This document shows positions 1 to 29,853 of a DNA stretch of 64,000 nucleotides, piece after piece; the first letter of the stretch is position 1, and every line of letters begins with the position of its first letter. The DNA lies in NCBI GenBank assembly GCA_037389465.1, contig JAZARR010000171.1, positions 3,991,001 to 4,055,000 on the forward strand, written 5' to 3'. The notes beneath the pieces were generated by a model. That model did no database searches, was not told where the DNA came from, and worked only from the letters and a program-made list of their open reading frames with translations. Origin of the DNA: Baylisascaris procyonis. Taxonomy: Eukaryota > Nematoda > Chromadorea > Rhabditida > Ascarididae. The translations under genes and the position numbers were made by a program.

Positions 1-527
1 GGGAACCAATAGATGTTTTTTTAAGGAAGGAGGGGACAGATATTTCGAAAGTGTAGTACTATCCTGTTAGAAATTTTATGCTTGAATTAAAGAAAAAATG
101 TCCTTTACTTTCATTTTAACTCGCCATTCATGGTAGGATATAATATTATTGTTGTCCATCATTTCTCATCTATTCACAATTTTGCGATTATTTTGCAACT
201 TATCCCCAGGAAATGTTTTGATATCACTTCGTTACTGTGTCCTATTGTCTCCCGTCTCCTTTTTCTTTCTCGTAATACCATGACATTTGAATGTGGAGAG
301 GGGATGGGGAGAGAAGGAGAAGACGTGGATGATGCAATCAGATCGCAGTCAATGCCAATTTATAGCTGCGAAAAGAAATACCTGTGTTAAAAGATTCTGC
401 GAAAGTTTTTAAATCAAATTTGTCTCATTTAATTGATATATCCGGTGGTTTAGCGATAAGTCTGATGAGGTCAATTCGGGGGATTCACCTTTATTAGAAT
501 ACTAATGAGTCAATTTGAGGCCCATTT

Positions 528-711
528 ATGAGCCAAGAAGAGGCAACGCGTTTTCATGACGAATGGATCCGAGCTGAGCGTGAAATACGCTTGAGCGATC
601 CATTGAAAGGTAACGAACGAATCGGCCGAACTCTTGCACACCAATGTGGAGTTCGCTGGATGGAGCGATGGCGGTTTTCTGATGACGTCGTTGATTTGAA
701 CTCAACTGGAG
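528..711 (+). CDS. Unknown + gene, exon 1
   Basis: ATG at 528 gives MSQEEATRFHDEWIRAE and continues to a phase-1 donor (GGAG/gtgctt, not a strong consensus). It encodes a compact charged segment with RTLAHQCGVRWMERW. Start uncertain: a possible acceptor TTTGAG ends at 519, so an upstream exon outside or at the edge of the window cannot be excluded. Confidence 0.5.
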
Positions 712-3700
712 GTGCTTTTTTTTGTATTGTTAGGTCAAAGAATGTGCTGTTTCTCCTTGTACCGTCCTCCTCCCCCCCCCCTGTTCACCGTTGAACCCTA
801 TCGTTTTGTTTCTAATTTTTGGCACCACTTTTCATCAGTGATGTATAAAAATCATAAGAACTGCCTCCTACAAGATGCTGGAATTATACTAAGTGAAGAA
901 TATATGTCATGTTTAATTAAGTGAAAATGTCACAGTTGCTGTCCTATATGGAAATGAAAAATGTATGTTTTATAGCGTTTATTAAGTGATCGTTTCTAGG
1001 AACGAATTTAGAAAAGATGAAGAGGTGTAATTGAGTGTATACATTATGAAACAAATTCGTACTTCTCTTTTCTTCTTTTTATTTGAATAATATCGGACGC
1101 ATTTATATGAAATTTCTTATTATTTTCCACTAATTCAGGAGTTTAGTGATTTTCATTATTTTGTTGTCATAGATTTTCATGAAGTTTCCACGTGAGGCAA
1201 ATTTTATAATATCGATCAGATATCTTTTCAATCATGGTGACTGTCAGTTAGAATAAAGTGATAAGTAGCGGCGATGGCAACATCAATTTAAGTGGTGATT
1301 TGCTTAGGTCGTGTTGAGAAATAAGGTCATGGGATGGCGATAGATAGTTTTTCTGAAATATATTCCAGGATTCTTATCAGTTTTTCGCAGTCGATGCTAC
1401 AATGGGAAACTTCTTTGGAATCGAATGGACTCTTAAATGGGAAATATTATATGGAAATCTAAAAATATTTCAATATTAAGGGTTGGAGAAGTTGAATGCT
1501 TATCTAGTGAAAAACTTGTTGGTGTCATCGAGAGAAGATGCGAGCATATGTAAGAAGTTGGTTTTCGATGACGAAATTGATGCGATTGATGAGGATCACT
1601 TCGAGGATTCTTTTGAAATGTTGCCGTGCACTGCAAAATATATTGACGGTGAACTCGCATCACCGGGTCCTTCAGCAAACGACTCTTTAGGGTCGTTCGT
1701 TGACAGGTAAAATCTGTTAGATTTTAGATTTCTTTAAAAAGCAAGGTTTCAAGGAAAAATGATTAAGAGGTCATATTGGGTGGAATGTCTTATTTCTTTT
1801 GCGTTTTCACTGATAGTTTATTTACATATAACGTCTGAAAATTCAATGGTTTAGAGTGAGAAAGTGGAGAGCACAAATTTTGCGTTTATTTTGCCCTATT
1901 CGAGTATGTCTTCGTCGTATTTGATTCTCCATGATGCGGGCGCTATGTTGTCCAACATTTTTAGTATAATATGCTGGTCATAAAAAATAGAGTACAGTAT
2001 CAGTATAAAATCTCAAAGAGTTCATAGGCGTTTGTTTAAGTACAAGTTCTCTGATGGGGCATGATGAGAAAGCTGAAGGCGATGGTTGTTTTTAATGTAA
2101 TGAATGAAGCAATGAAGAGGCTGTTTTTACTTCATTCTGGTCGTTAATGTCTTAGACGTTATGTTTTATTGGTGGATGGCTTCTCTGTCATTTAGTGACG
2201 TGATTCAGGATAAGGCTGGAATGCTAAAACAACTATTCCCTCTCTTTCCGATTCTCTGATTTTGTTTATAACACAATGACCTTTGATTCTTAAAGATCAG
2301 ATGCAATTCTCGTTTAGATTTACTTCCAGTCTATATCACCCTAATTGACTTTGAGTGAAAATTCCACGAAAAAGCGAAGTAATCGTTGCTTCAGCGCTAG
2401 CGCATTGTAGTAGAATGATGCAGTGATTTAAAAAAAAAATTTCAATGATAAAAACATTGGTTATTTCCTTTCCAAATTTCTTCGAAAGGGGTAGGGGTGG
2501 GGAGGGGGAGTCGGATCAGTGAGGAAGAGAAATATACATTTGAAATATTCAGAGATGAATCAACTGGTCAGAAAACGTCAACTGAGCGGTAATAATTAAA
2601 TCCATCTTGCATGTTTGCATTCCTCATGCTTTCCCTCTAGCTTCTCTTGTAGTTGATTTACTTTCGCTTTTGAGTGCACCTGTTTGTGCTTTTCTTGTTT
2701 TCCTCTCTTTTGTTCCATTTTTATAAGCTGTTTTTATTGTGGAACTAATAAGACCTATAAGAGGTGATAGCTGATATCAAAGAACTTGAAATAAGAGTTC
2801 AAGTATATTTTTGGGTGGCCGGTTAGATTGCATTGAAATTGATCAACGATTCGATAAGCGTATATTAAATATGCAAATAGTTGGTTTGGAATATGCAAAA
2901 GTAGACGCTGATTATCACTTCATTTGATATATGCGATGTGGTACATCTTGAAGGGTTTTTCTAGCCGCTTTTCATACATTTTCCTCATCGTAATTTTCGT
3001 TAGTAGTTTATTTATGTAAATTGGGAGAAGTTCACAATTCACGACCACTTTTATTTCGTTTTATTTTATATTTTTTGTTTTTTGCCGCTTTTGCATATCT
3101 CTGAGGGTTGCTGCTAACAGTTTCCGAATCAATCGGCTTATAAATGCTGTTATGTTTTCCGCATTTTTGGTTTTTATGAATTGTTTTGTTGTTTAAGTAT
3201 TCTATTTACACTTCGTTGTGTGTTTGCGTTAGTGTTTGAGCATATTTGCTTGCTATTTTTTGTAGCTTAACAGATCTTTGCTTAATGATTTTCTTTTTGT
3301 TTGATGCCTCCATATGTTATTTTGTTTTTAAATAATGTATTATTCAGGATGGCGGCGTTAAATTTGAATTCGGATGGAGAATTGGATTCGTCAGTTGATA
3401 GTACAAGTAGCGATCCTGGTGATGTTCGCAGTGAATCAAGAGAGATCGGCAACGTAAGCGACGATGACGATATGTACAGAACACCACCGTCGTCGCCTCC
3501 AGAATCGGTATTTCTTTGCGAAGGAATCCCTTCAAAAGAGGACGGCGATCTAATCCTCGCACTTCAGATTGTATGTTTTATTTTTTCGTTTTATGTTTTG
3601 ACTTTATTTGGAATGGACATATGAATTACAGCCACACATCGTGGTGTAGCAGTCACATGTTACGTTATTCGGCTATACACAGAATGCTTTACAGATGAAG

Positions 3701-4061
3701 TTTCTTTTCGATGAGATTGCTTATGTATTTTTGGGTTAACGAACGATGTAAGCATGAACGCACGGCTAGCTGGCGCACAAGCCATGATGACTCTCCAACC
3801 ATTTGGCGCCGCTTTAAGAAAAGATCTGACAGGAGATAGGGGTGAGGGTAACCTGGAAGATGGTTCTGATTTTCACTGAAAAGCTGGACTTCACAATTTT
3901 AAAGCTTTTATTAAAAATTAAAGGTGGATTCAAATCTGATTCGGCAGTTTGGAGCTGTCAGCGAGTACGTCTATAAACTACAGAAGGTGTCACCTGAGGA
4001 ACGTTCTGAATGGCCTTCTTCAGACTCTCCGCGCGCCAAAAAACGACGACAGCGGATATAA
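528..4061 (+). CDS. Five-exon gene, unknown acidic Ser-rich protein with basic C-terminus (268 aa)
   Basis: The family is not recognised. Exons 528-711, 1481-1706, 2553-2588, 3348-3570 and 3924-4061 join in compatible phases (1, 2, 2, 0) to give 807 nt, ATG to TAA, 268 aa. An in-frame TGA lies at 516-518, just before the ATG, so 528 can be the true start, unless the exon begins at an acceptor after 519. The N-terminal ~60 residues are charged (REIRLSDPLKGNERIG, RWMERW). The middle is acidic (FDDEIDAIDEDHFED). It is followed by a Ser/Asp-rich stretch with a proline patch (RTPPSSPPES). The last 45 residues hold a hydrophobic helix-like segment (LIRQFGAVSEYVYKLQ) and end in a basic cluster (RAKKRRQRI) resembling a nuclear localisation signal. 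No signal peptide or membrane segment is seen. A nuclear, phosphorylated regulatory protein is a guess from composition only. Confidence 0.6.
1481..1706 (+). CDS. Unknown + gene, exon 2
   Basis: The acceptor is ATATTAAG/GG (weak) and the donor GACAG/gtaaaa is good. The 226 nt begin in phase 1 and end in phase 2. The exon encodes LEKLNAYLVKNLL followed by an acidic run and CTAKYIDGELASPGPSAND. This is among the clearest coding composition in the first 7 kb on this strand. Confidence 0.6.
2553..2588 (+). CDS. Unknown + gene, 36-nt microexon 3
   Basis: It is bounded by ATATTCAG/A and GAGCG/gtaata. It enters and leaves in phase 2 and encodes about 12 residues (DESTGQKTSTE plus split arginines). 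It was recognised because it is the piece that fits exon 2 to exon 4 in frame with good splice signals; it is inferred, not homology-based. Confidence 0.5.
3348..3570 (+). CDS. Unknown + gene, exon 4
   Basis: A good acceptor TTATTCAG/G and donor CAGATT/gtatgt bound 223 nt. It encodes MAALNLNSDGELDSS, then Ser/Asp-rich sequence, a DDDD run, TPPSSPPES and SKEDGDLILALQI. The acidic Ser/Thr-Pro composition looks like a disordered, phosphorylatable region. Confidence 0.65.
3924..4061 (+). CDS. Unknown + gene, terminal exon 5
   Basis: It starts in phase 0 after AATTAAAG/GTG (a weak acceptor) and encodes VDSNLIRQFGAVSEYVYKLQ, a Ser-Pro patch and the basic end RAKKRRQRI followed by TAA. Frame and composition argue that it is the C-terminus; the acceptor could lie elsewhere. 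Confidence 0.6.
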   Translation: MDSNLIRQFGAVSEYVYKLQKVSPEERSEWPSSDSPRAKKRRQRI

Positions 4062-6957
4062 TTGGATTGTATGTGTTTTGACATTGGCTGCTATATTGTT
4101 TCTCAGTTTAACGCATATGTTTCTTCTCGTATCTCACCTTATTTAATTAATTAACCTGTTTTTTTTTTCTTATGAAGAAGAGGTCATTAACGATTATTCA
4201 TGAAATTGTGGAATAAGGGACGGAGCGAATGACCATCAAATTTTGCGTGTAAGGGCTGCAAATCTTATTGATTACGATTTCACACACATCTTCTCTTTGC
4301 ATTCATCACCTTCGAGCCTCCCTTTAACTCTTGTCTGATCATCCCTCTGACCCCTTCATTCAACTGCGGTTAGATGGCTTTAAACAAAGTTGCGCGCATA
4401 AATGTTTCTTCGAACTAGGTCTTCTCATGTTGGCACGAAACAGTATACAATGTTAGGCCATCTTATCTTTTGGAGAATCATTCGATGGATTTCGTTTTTA
4501 TTTCCCTCTTACTGGAGTTCTTAGTAGCGTTAAAGCGCTTTTAGATGGCTAAGCAGAGATCGGATCTTGTTGTCTTCTTTCATAATCCTTGATATAGATC
4601 AGCCAGGTAAATGTACGTGCACATTTCCGATCGAAATTCGTACCTCTTTGATATTAAAAACTTTTATTGCTCTTGTTTCAATTATGTGCATCTAATTTAT
4701 AAGCTTTATTTATGCTTTATTTATATCCGGCGAATATGATTGTTTGTGGATTTCGACTTCAGTAGAATTCATTGGTTCATTAGCAGTGTTTTTAATAATT
4801 TATGTGCTCCAATGGCCGTTCGTTGTACGTTGTGCCTCAACCAGCAATGTGCTTTTTTATTTTTGACGAACAGGTAAGTCTTCAAGGTCGACACTTTTTT
4901 CTTTTTTTTAAGGGGAGCGGTTGATATTGTCGTTTTCATCATGAACCTATTGCAGTGGTCGTCCTTAAAAAAACCATTGTGTAGGATTCAAGAATCCATC
5001 CAACTTCCCTATTGCAGCTGAAGATTCAAAGCGTCGTAATGTATTTAAGCAGTGCGCATTTTGGTAGGTCTATAAAATACAACAACAACATTGTTGATTA
5101 TCAATGTTTGTTTAGACTTAGATGCATCTCATCGCCGATCCGTCGATAAATCTCCCATTGTTGTCTTGTTGCGTCGATGGTTGCATAGAAAATGAGCGAG
5201 TTGTTATCGGTTTTGCTTTATGAGATGCCCATATTTTAGCTGCAACGAGGAAATTTATAATTTTAGAACTGGAGTACGAGTAAAAGTTTGCGATATCATT
5301 TCCCGATCGTAGTTGAATGCGCATTAGTGAGATGCGCATTCAGGCTGCCCCAGGGAAATATGCTCAAATTATTTTGAGTCTTCTTACAATTTATTGAATA
5401 AATTCATCTGTTCAGTGAGTTAATTTTCTTGATAGTTATGCTACCTAATTGATGAGGAATGCTTCCATTATTCACTGATTGTTCGACGTTTCTTTGATGA
5501 AATCTTCGTGGCACTTTGCTGTTTAACCGAAAAATCACTTTTGTTTTCACATCTTCGATTCGCGGTGTTTTTTTTTGGAGTATATAATTACGATTACCGT
5601 AGTAATTTATGCTGTTTATAACCGCTTTTTGGGCCTTGAAGGTTTTTCATTTAGGATTCGTTGTAACTTTCTCAGGAGTACTTTGAGTTAGGAAGTAACT
5701 GCGAGGTGGGGGACGAGGAGGAGGGGGTTGAGAGAGGTGCAACTGAAAGCGAGATTATGACATCACCTTATGAAGCGAGCAGTACGTTTCTTAGTATCTT
5801 TTTTGTATGTTTGAATTAACATGGTCATCTCAAAAGGAGTATGGCAATGATAGTTTTATCTTTCCTTCTAAGTCCATTTCAAACGGATGAGATTTTGAGG
5901 AGTCCACTTCGAAATTAGCATGTAACAGCAAAGCTCTCTCGTTGAATGAAAAAAAGGCCCTAAATTATCGGTATTATAGTTGCATACCATTTTTCTTTTC
6001 GCGTGTAAATTGAGTTTTTCGCATGCGAATATATGAGCGCTACTTTCAGCGTACGAATGCGATAGCTTAAACAAAAGTGACTTCAATAATTCATGAGTGC
6101 ATTCGTAAAAAACTTTCTTCCTCACGAAAACTTATGCAACTATTTTCTCAGCGATCATTTTGCAATATTTTGTTGTTATTAAAGATTCACCTCAGCATAA
6201 CCGCTAATTCTATTATCGTTTTTCATTGGAATTCGTTGTATTATGCATGAGCAAAATAGATACACACAATTAATCCCATATCACTTATCGCTTTATATCG
6301 AATCGTTTATATTCCATCCGTCTACTATTGATTGGTTTTTATACTGATGCGATATCGTTGCGATTCTTTCTTTTACACTGAAGATCAACAATAGAAATTT
6401 TTGAAATGAGGCAACGTTATGTTTTCGGGATCAAATATCGATGCAATAATCGAAAGTGACAGATGCAACAGGTGACTATGGTGTTGATATTTTCGTCTTT
6501 TTTTTTAGTTAGCGTTTCGCGTTCCCTTCTTTGCATAGTTTGGCTCAATTTGATAGAGTCATTTCTTCTACAAGTTTCTATCGATCCTTGTAATATGTTG
6601 CCTTATTTGGTGGAATTTTTTATGTTTAAATAGGTGGAAGCCAACATTTAAAAAACTGAAACTAAAGAGATTTCATATATGTGTGACTGGAAAGGAATGG
6701 AAGATTCGTTTTGAGAATGTTTATGCAAATTTTTTTTGAGAATATTTATGCAAATTTTTCTATTTTGGATATGAAAATTTCATTTATGTAAATATATAAT
6801 TGGTTTTTTTTTTGTTTGCATTGCGTGAATGGTTGATATTTGAATATTTTAAGGTGGCTGGCTGAATATCGATTATTTATGTAGTCATTTTTTTGTGTAC
6901 GAGAAATTCTGAGTTGTTTATTGTTGAGATATTTTCAATTTTATTATACGAGGTTCC
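4062..6957. other. No clear gene; T/G-rich intergenic or 3' UTR/intron sequence
   Basis: The strand skew still matches + transcription. AATAAA hexamers occur at 5397-5402 and 6958-6963. A short open stretch after an acceptor-like TTAGACTTAG (5117-5221, MHLIADPSINLPLL..., ending TGA) could be an alternative terminal exon of the upstream gene; support is weak. A G-rich tract lies at 5705-5730. Confidence 0.4.
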
Positions 6958-6963
6958 AATAAA
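6958..6963 (+). terminator. Candidate polyadenylation signal AATAAA (+ strand)
   Basis: AATAAA is followed by a T-rich stretch, just before the point (about 7.0-7.4 kb) where the composition changes to that of the minus-strand gene. It would be the far 3' boundary of the left + transcription unit. Confidence 0.4.
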
Positions 6964-7072
6964 GTTTTTACGCATTTCAACCTTACAATGTTGCTGAATA
7001 TTAAAAAACCATTTACTTAAAGTGTCAGTGCTTAGTACATTGCCTTCATTCATTGAATGCTATTTTCCGTCG

Positions 7073-7078
7073 TTTATT
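7073..7078 (-). terminator. Candidate polyadenylation signal for the PTR gene
   Basis: TTTATT on the + strand reads AATAAA on the minus strand, about 340 nt past the PTR stop codon at 7416. Together with the + signal at 6958 it marks a tail-to-tail gene junction only about 100 bp wide. Confidence 0.4.
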
Positions 7079-7415
7079 ATAGTGCTCGTCTTTAAATATA
7101 GACGAAATGTAATGAAACTTTGTAGTGTTAGGTTTCCGAAGATGCTAATTTCAAATATAGCCAAATTCTTTTCGTTGAAATTTGGCCTCTTTTTTCATCT
7201 CTTCCATCCCAACCAATGACTGCGAATAATCATCTAACTTCAGCAGAAGAAATAATCCACCTAGAATCATCGGTATTCGTGAGCCAGGATCTAAATCCAA
7301 CACCGTTACTTACCGTAATTGACCTGAGAGTATACTGTAAAATAAATCAACACAAGGAGGTGACCATTGGATTTATGATAGTGGAATTTCTCTTTATAGG
7401 TTCAGTGCAACAAAT

Positions 7416-25442
<18,027 letters not shown>

Positions 25443-26290
25443 CAATATTAAAGAAAATTGACGAAGAATTTAGCAATTGATGATTGAATGCAGTAAATGT
25501 AGAGAGTATAAATTCAGAAGTTCGAATTTATTGTGGTATAGAAATTTGAATAAATGAAGAGATAAGTAATTCGTCGATTAATAGTTATATTTTTTCATAA
25601 GAATATTCCTTAATTGTAGATAAGCGTAACGGAGAAGGAAATTTTCCCACTAATTTGATGAAAGTTTATAGTCGAAAACCTCAAAATAATCGAGAGAAAT
25701 TGATAGCGTACACGTTGTTGATAGATGCACTTAATTACGGATTGTTGGGCAATCTTATTGAAGCGTCAAATCAAGTGGTGTGTTGTGTTGATGAGGGGGG
25801 CGGTGTCTATTGTTTTTTGATGTTTTTATTATACTCACTTGATTGGAAATACAATGAGAACGTTCACTTATTTTTTTTTTTTTAATGCATTCATAATAAT
25901 TTGTCATTTATTGCAACAAATATTCTTATCTTATAATTTAATATATTCTGCAGATATTTCGCAAAAAAAAACATATATAAATATACTAGAACCTTAAATA
26001 ATACCCCCCCCCCCCATTCCTTTTAAAATGAATATTCCTCAAAACTAAAGGAAACAAACAACTTCATCTCTCAATAATAAATTTCTAGGGATGTTCTAGT
26101 GAAAAACCGACGAGTAGAATGACCTAATAATAGTAGATTATTGCCGATTTATGGTGCTCGTGTGACTGTGACTCTCTCTTGGAAAGATATCGTGCATTTT
26201 GATTACTACTGTGTAGTACAGCGTTTTGCAGATTATGCTTCATTCTGCGTTAAAGATAACTGATGCTAAAAAATCTGAGCTAAATATATA
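25443..26290. other. Intergenic sequence upstream of the PTR gene
   Basis: No further coding exon was recognised. AT-rich, with a poly-T run at 25870-25883 and a C11 tract at about 26005-26015. Should contain the PTR promoter; no convincing core element was seen. Confidence 0.4.
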
Positions 26291-26296
26291 TTTCAG

Positions 26297-27130
26297 GTTT
26301 TTTGGTTGAACACATGCAAGAAGGCTTTTCATACAGTCTTCATCAAGGGTTCAAATGAGGTCATGAAGTAGCGGAACAACTTGTAAAATTAATGAAACAT
26401 TGAGCGATAACACTGTTGACGAGTGGATCGTGCAATCCTTGCTTTGTGACCTTTCCGCTTAGGGAATGTGAATTTCGATGAGAGACATCCTTCCAAATGC
26501 GACGACAACTGTGTCAAAGCCTCTATTGCAGCTAATCAAAGGAAAACGATGCATTGCATAAGAGGGTAACATAGGCATCGCGACACTTTCCAGTCATCTG
26601 AATGCAATCGCTAAGGCGAAGTTGAACAGTCCAAATGCTGTCGTTCTATGAACTAAATGAGAAGCAAAACTTTCGATCGAAGCATTATTTAATTACGAAA
26701 CTATCGTATAATCGAAGACGACGATCACAGTGAGTCGATAGATATGAACCAACGAATCACATACCGAGAACTCATCCCTCACCTAAAGAAGGTAATGACC
26801 ACTGTTATGAATTCTAGATTTCCCCTAGTGGACTTATTTATGCTGTAACCATCACCGCCAAAATGAATAGGCCAAATGCTGTCTCATGACGGCTTGTGCT
26901 CATGTTACAAAAGTCGTAATATGGAAATCGTACCAATTCAAATGCGAATTTCCCAATTTGCCAACCCATCCAGAGGATCTTGTCCAAGGGACCATCACTT
27001 TTTCGAATACTTCGGCAACTTTCTTAGGGGAAAATCCCGCTCAGTGGAATTCAAACCGACTTCAAGCATTTTTATTGATCCTTTTTCAAATAATGGATGT
27101 GTGCTTTGCTAATTATTTTAATCAATAAAA
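26297..27130 (+). mobile_element. Decayed mariner (Tc1/mariner, DD34D) transposase relic
   Basis: Translation across frames gives the mariner transposase order, broken by many stops and frameshifts. An N-terminal part (FIKGSNEVMK) is followed by FRLGNVNFDERHPSK, CDDNCVKASIAANQRKT and SSHLNAIAKAKLN. Next come YELNEKQNFRSK, a degenerate middle, SHDG (second catalytic Asp region, HDNARPH in active copies) and PRDHHFFEYFGNFLRGK (third Asp region, PTDYHFF...LRGK in active copies). The first catalytic Asp region is not recognisable. Only the last ~250 nt keep a sizable open frame. Terminal inverted repeats were not identified, so the ends are approximate. It is non-functional and clearly old. Confidence 0.85.
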
Positions 27131-29324
27131 CTCTGATTGTGCAAAGGTCACGTAGTCTGGAGTTTTCAACTGAAAAGCCGACAGCACTTTTATAACACTT
27201 TAAAGCATAGCCAGGTTACACTCCAGTAAAGTGCATTTCTTATGATATCATTGTCCAACAAACTGCGACTTTGTACTATAATGTGAAAGAATTGGAACAT
27301 ACCTAATCCTTTTATATAACAATATCCTATGAAATTGTCGACAAATTGAGGTCTTCTTAATGAATCACCTGAAATATCTCCCATCCCCCCATTGCCACAT
27401 GCCATTGCTCTTGATCCTCAAAACTTCAAAAGCCAATGCTCCTACTTCCCTATCCAGGATTGTTTAGAATATAACTTGCATTCTAAATGCAATATTTAAT
27501 CCAAAGCATTGAAAAATTTGATATATAGAATTAGTTAACGGGATCAATTTTTAGAAATTTATTGGTTGGTTGTTTGATTATTTCGAATTCCGAAATAAAT
27601 CTCGTGACAACCTGTCATGAGATGCATAAAGAACAGTCAGCTGCCAATGACTCGTTTGGAGCTGGTCTTTTCTTTAAATCTTTTTATTAAGATATCACGT
27701 GTATCATTTGGTGTTCTCAGGGTATAAAAAACTTTCTCTGATAGCATTTAATTTCCGAAAGCATTCTATTTGAGAAACTACTAATACTCTATGAGAATAA
27801 AATTCAAAATCCTCTTGAAAAATTTTTTCAGAATGGAGCTAGATGGAATTAAAGGTGGATAATATCTCTTATTTAATGATAAAATCGCATCTCTTTGCCA
27901 AAATATTCGTTAACTATTGGATGCGATATAAGTTCCTTTGCTCGATGATGTTAGTCAATGGCATCGTGGATTACGCGTCAGAATAATGCCTAGCTTTTCG
28001 TCGAATGAATAAAATAAAAATATCTATAATAAATGTTATTAGTGAATGATATGATGTTAGATGATGTGATGCCTAGCAGTAATGCTAAAAATTAGTGCTT
28101 TTTTTCAGTTGATATGTTAGTAATAAGTAGTTTTTTTGGAGGTGATGTCATTCTTTTAAAAGATTGCGACGAGAATCTTCCAGATAGTCAGCAAATAAAT
28201 AATAAGTTGCATTTTCATTCACATCCTCTTCGGATAAGAATCAAATCATTTCAAGAATACTCATATCTTGATGCTTTATAGCATTCTGAATTTTACTACT
28301 TACTTTGAAACTTATTGATTAAAGTTTTAAAAATGGCTAATTAAACCTTTTTCAAAATTTAAAAAATTCTACAGCTTTATCGATTAAATATAAATGATGG
28401 ATTTAATCGAATACAATCCTCTTTGCAAGATTCATTTCGGCATTCTCTCATAATAAAGAAAATAACATTTAGCATCGCTCGCTGAATACTTTGTTCAGAA
28501 TATATGAAGATTGATTCATTCATCATTGTCACGTTGAATGAATTCAAAATCGAGTTTTTTTTGTCATTAACATGCACAAATGCACAGAGATATGACTGCT
28601 GCTGATGTATGGCGCAGATGTGATAACACTAAAAAACGATTGCACACATTTTATTATCGCTATTGACAACGATCAACTAGAACTCATCGAAAATACATTC
28701 ATGATTAGATATCAACAACTTTAGTGCAGAAAAAAAAAACTCTTTTCATTGCTTTTCTGAATGGAGTTTGGAGTTTCCACTATAGAGAAAGTGAATATAT
28801 TTAAGCCAACTGAATAGGATTTGTATTCAAAAATCTTCTTTATAATTTTATAAAAATGGAGATATTTAGCAAATCGAATAGGATTTATGATCGCAAAAGA
28901 AGCTTCATACTAGAAATCATATTACATCGGAAATTTCACAGTATTAAAGAGTGAAATTTCTACAAATGTTGCGAAATAGTTTTTACGCTTCAATTTTCAT
29001 AATTATTCTCCAATGATGTAAGATTCATACGAACGTTTCAGAAAGATTTTCGGTAGTTATGATAATCGTTGATAAAAATTATAGAAATCATTTGTTAAAT
29101 GAAAAAAATAGTTATTAAGGAAATAGCTAGTTGAGAGTGTGATGCCATTTCGCGCAATTAAATCTCAAACACACGTTTCCATGAATGCGTCAAATCGGCA
29201 TATGGATATAGACGGATAAAGTGCAAGAGATGCTCTACTATCACTAGGCAAGCCGATGCCACTGCAGTGGCTATTAGAGAGCATTTTAGAAGGTTACATG
29301 ATCCCACTAAGAGATCATCCCATT

Positions 29325-29337
29325 TGACCTTTGACCT
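29325..29337 (-). promoter_or_regulatory. Perfect DR1 nuclear-receptor-type half-site pair
   Basis: The minus strand reads AGGTCAAAGGTCA: two AGGTCA half-sites spaced by one base, the classic DR1 bound by HNF4/RXR-type receptors (nematodes have many HNF4-like NHRs). It lies 3.9 kb upstream of the PTR start and downstream of the receptor gene. Its function is inferred from the motif only. Confidence 0.5.
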
Positions 29338-29791
29338 TCGCAGAACAAAATTTCCGTCGATTTAACTCTTACTATTTCTCTCCATTTCGAAGGTTGGTAA
29401 AAGTAAAGTTTGCTGTTTCATTCGCATAGTTTTATGGTAGTGATCACACTGAGCCACGATCGTCGTGTCTATTTACATCTACGTTCTTTACTCAATTACT
29501 TGCGCATTCAAGCGTTGCAACAGGCTTCATTTGTCTTGCTAATCGAATTCGTCCTGCTAACAATAGAATCTTATCCAGCAACTGATATTAGATGTGAGGT
29601 GAGAGGTGCTTCATTTAATTGTATATCATTTTTAACAGATTTCCAATAGCTGCTGTAATAACAGCTAGTAATGACCACATATCAAAGCATATCCATATCC
29701 CTTTATCATTTTATTTGGTACTAAATTAGCACAAAGTCGATTAAACTATGACTGATTACGTGGGCATTTTAATTTGCACATTTGATAAGAC

Positions 29792-29797
29792 TTTATT
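29792..29797 (-). terminator. Candidate polyadenylation signal for the receptor
   Basis: TTTATT on the + strand is AATAAA on the minus strand, 164 nt past the stop codon and beyond the tRNA-like element, which would then lie in the 3' UTR. Confidence 0.35.
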
Positions 29798-29853
29798 AGT
29801 GATTATTTATCTCGATTTGCGCGATTATCAAACAAGTTTATACATTACACAGC

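Larger units (their letters stand above)
27131..29850. other. Intergenic region between mariner relic and receptor gene
   Basis: AT-rich with no assembled gene. One open stretch at about 29443-29598 (+; RRVYLHLRSLLNYLRIQALQ... ending GAG/gtgaga) has coding-like composition and a good donor but no partner exons. An imperfect 9-bp hairpin lies at 27601-27621. A DR1 site is annotated separately. Confidence 0.4.
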
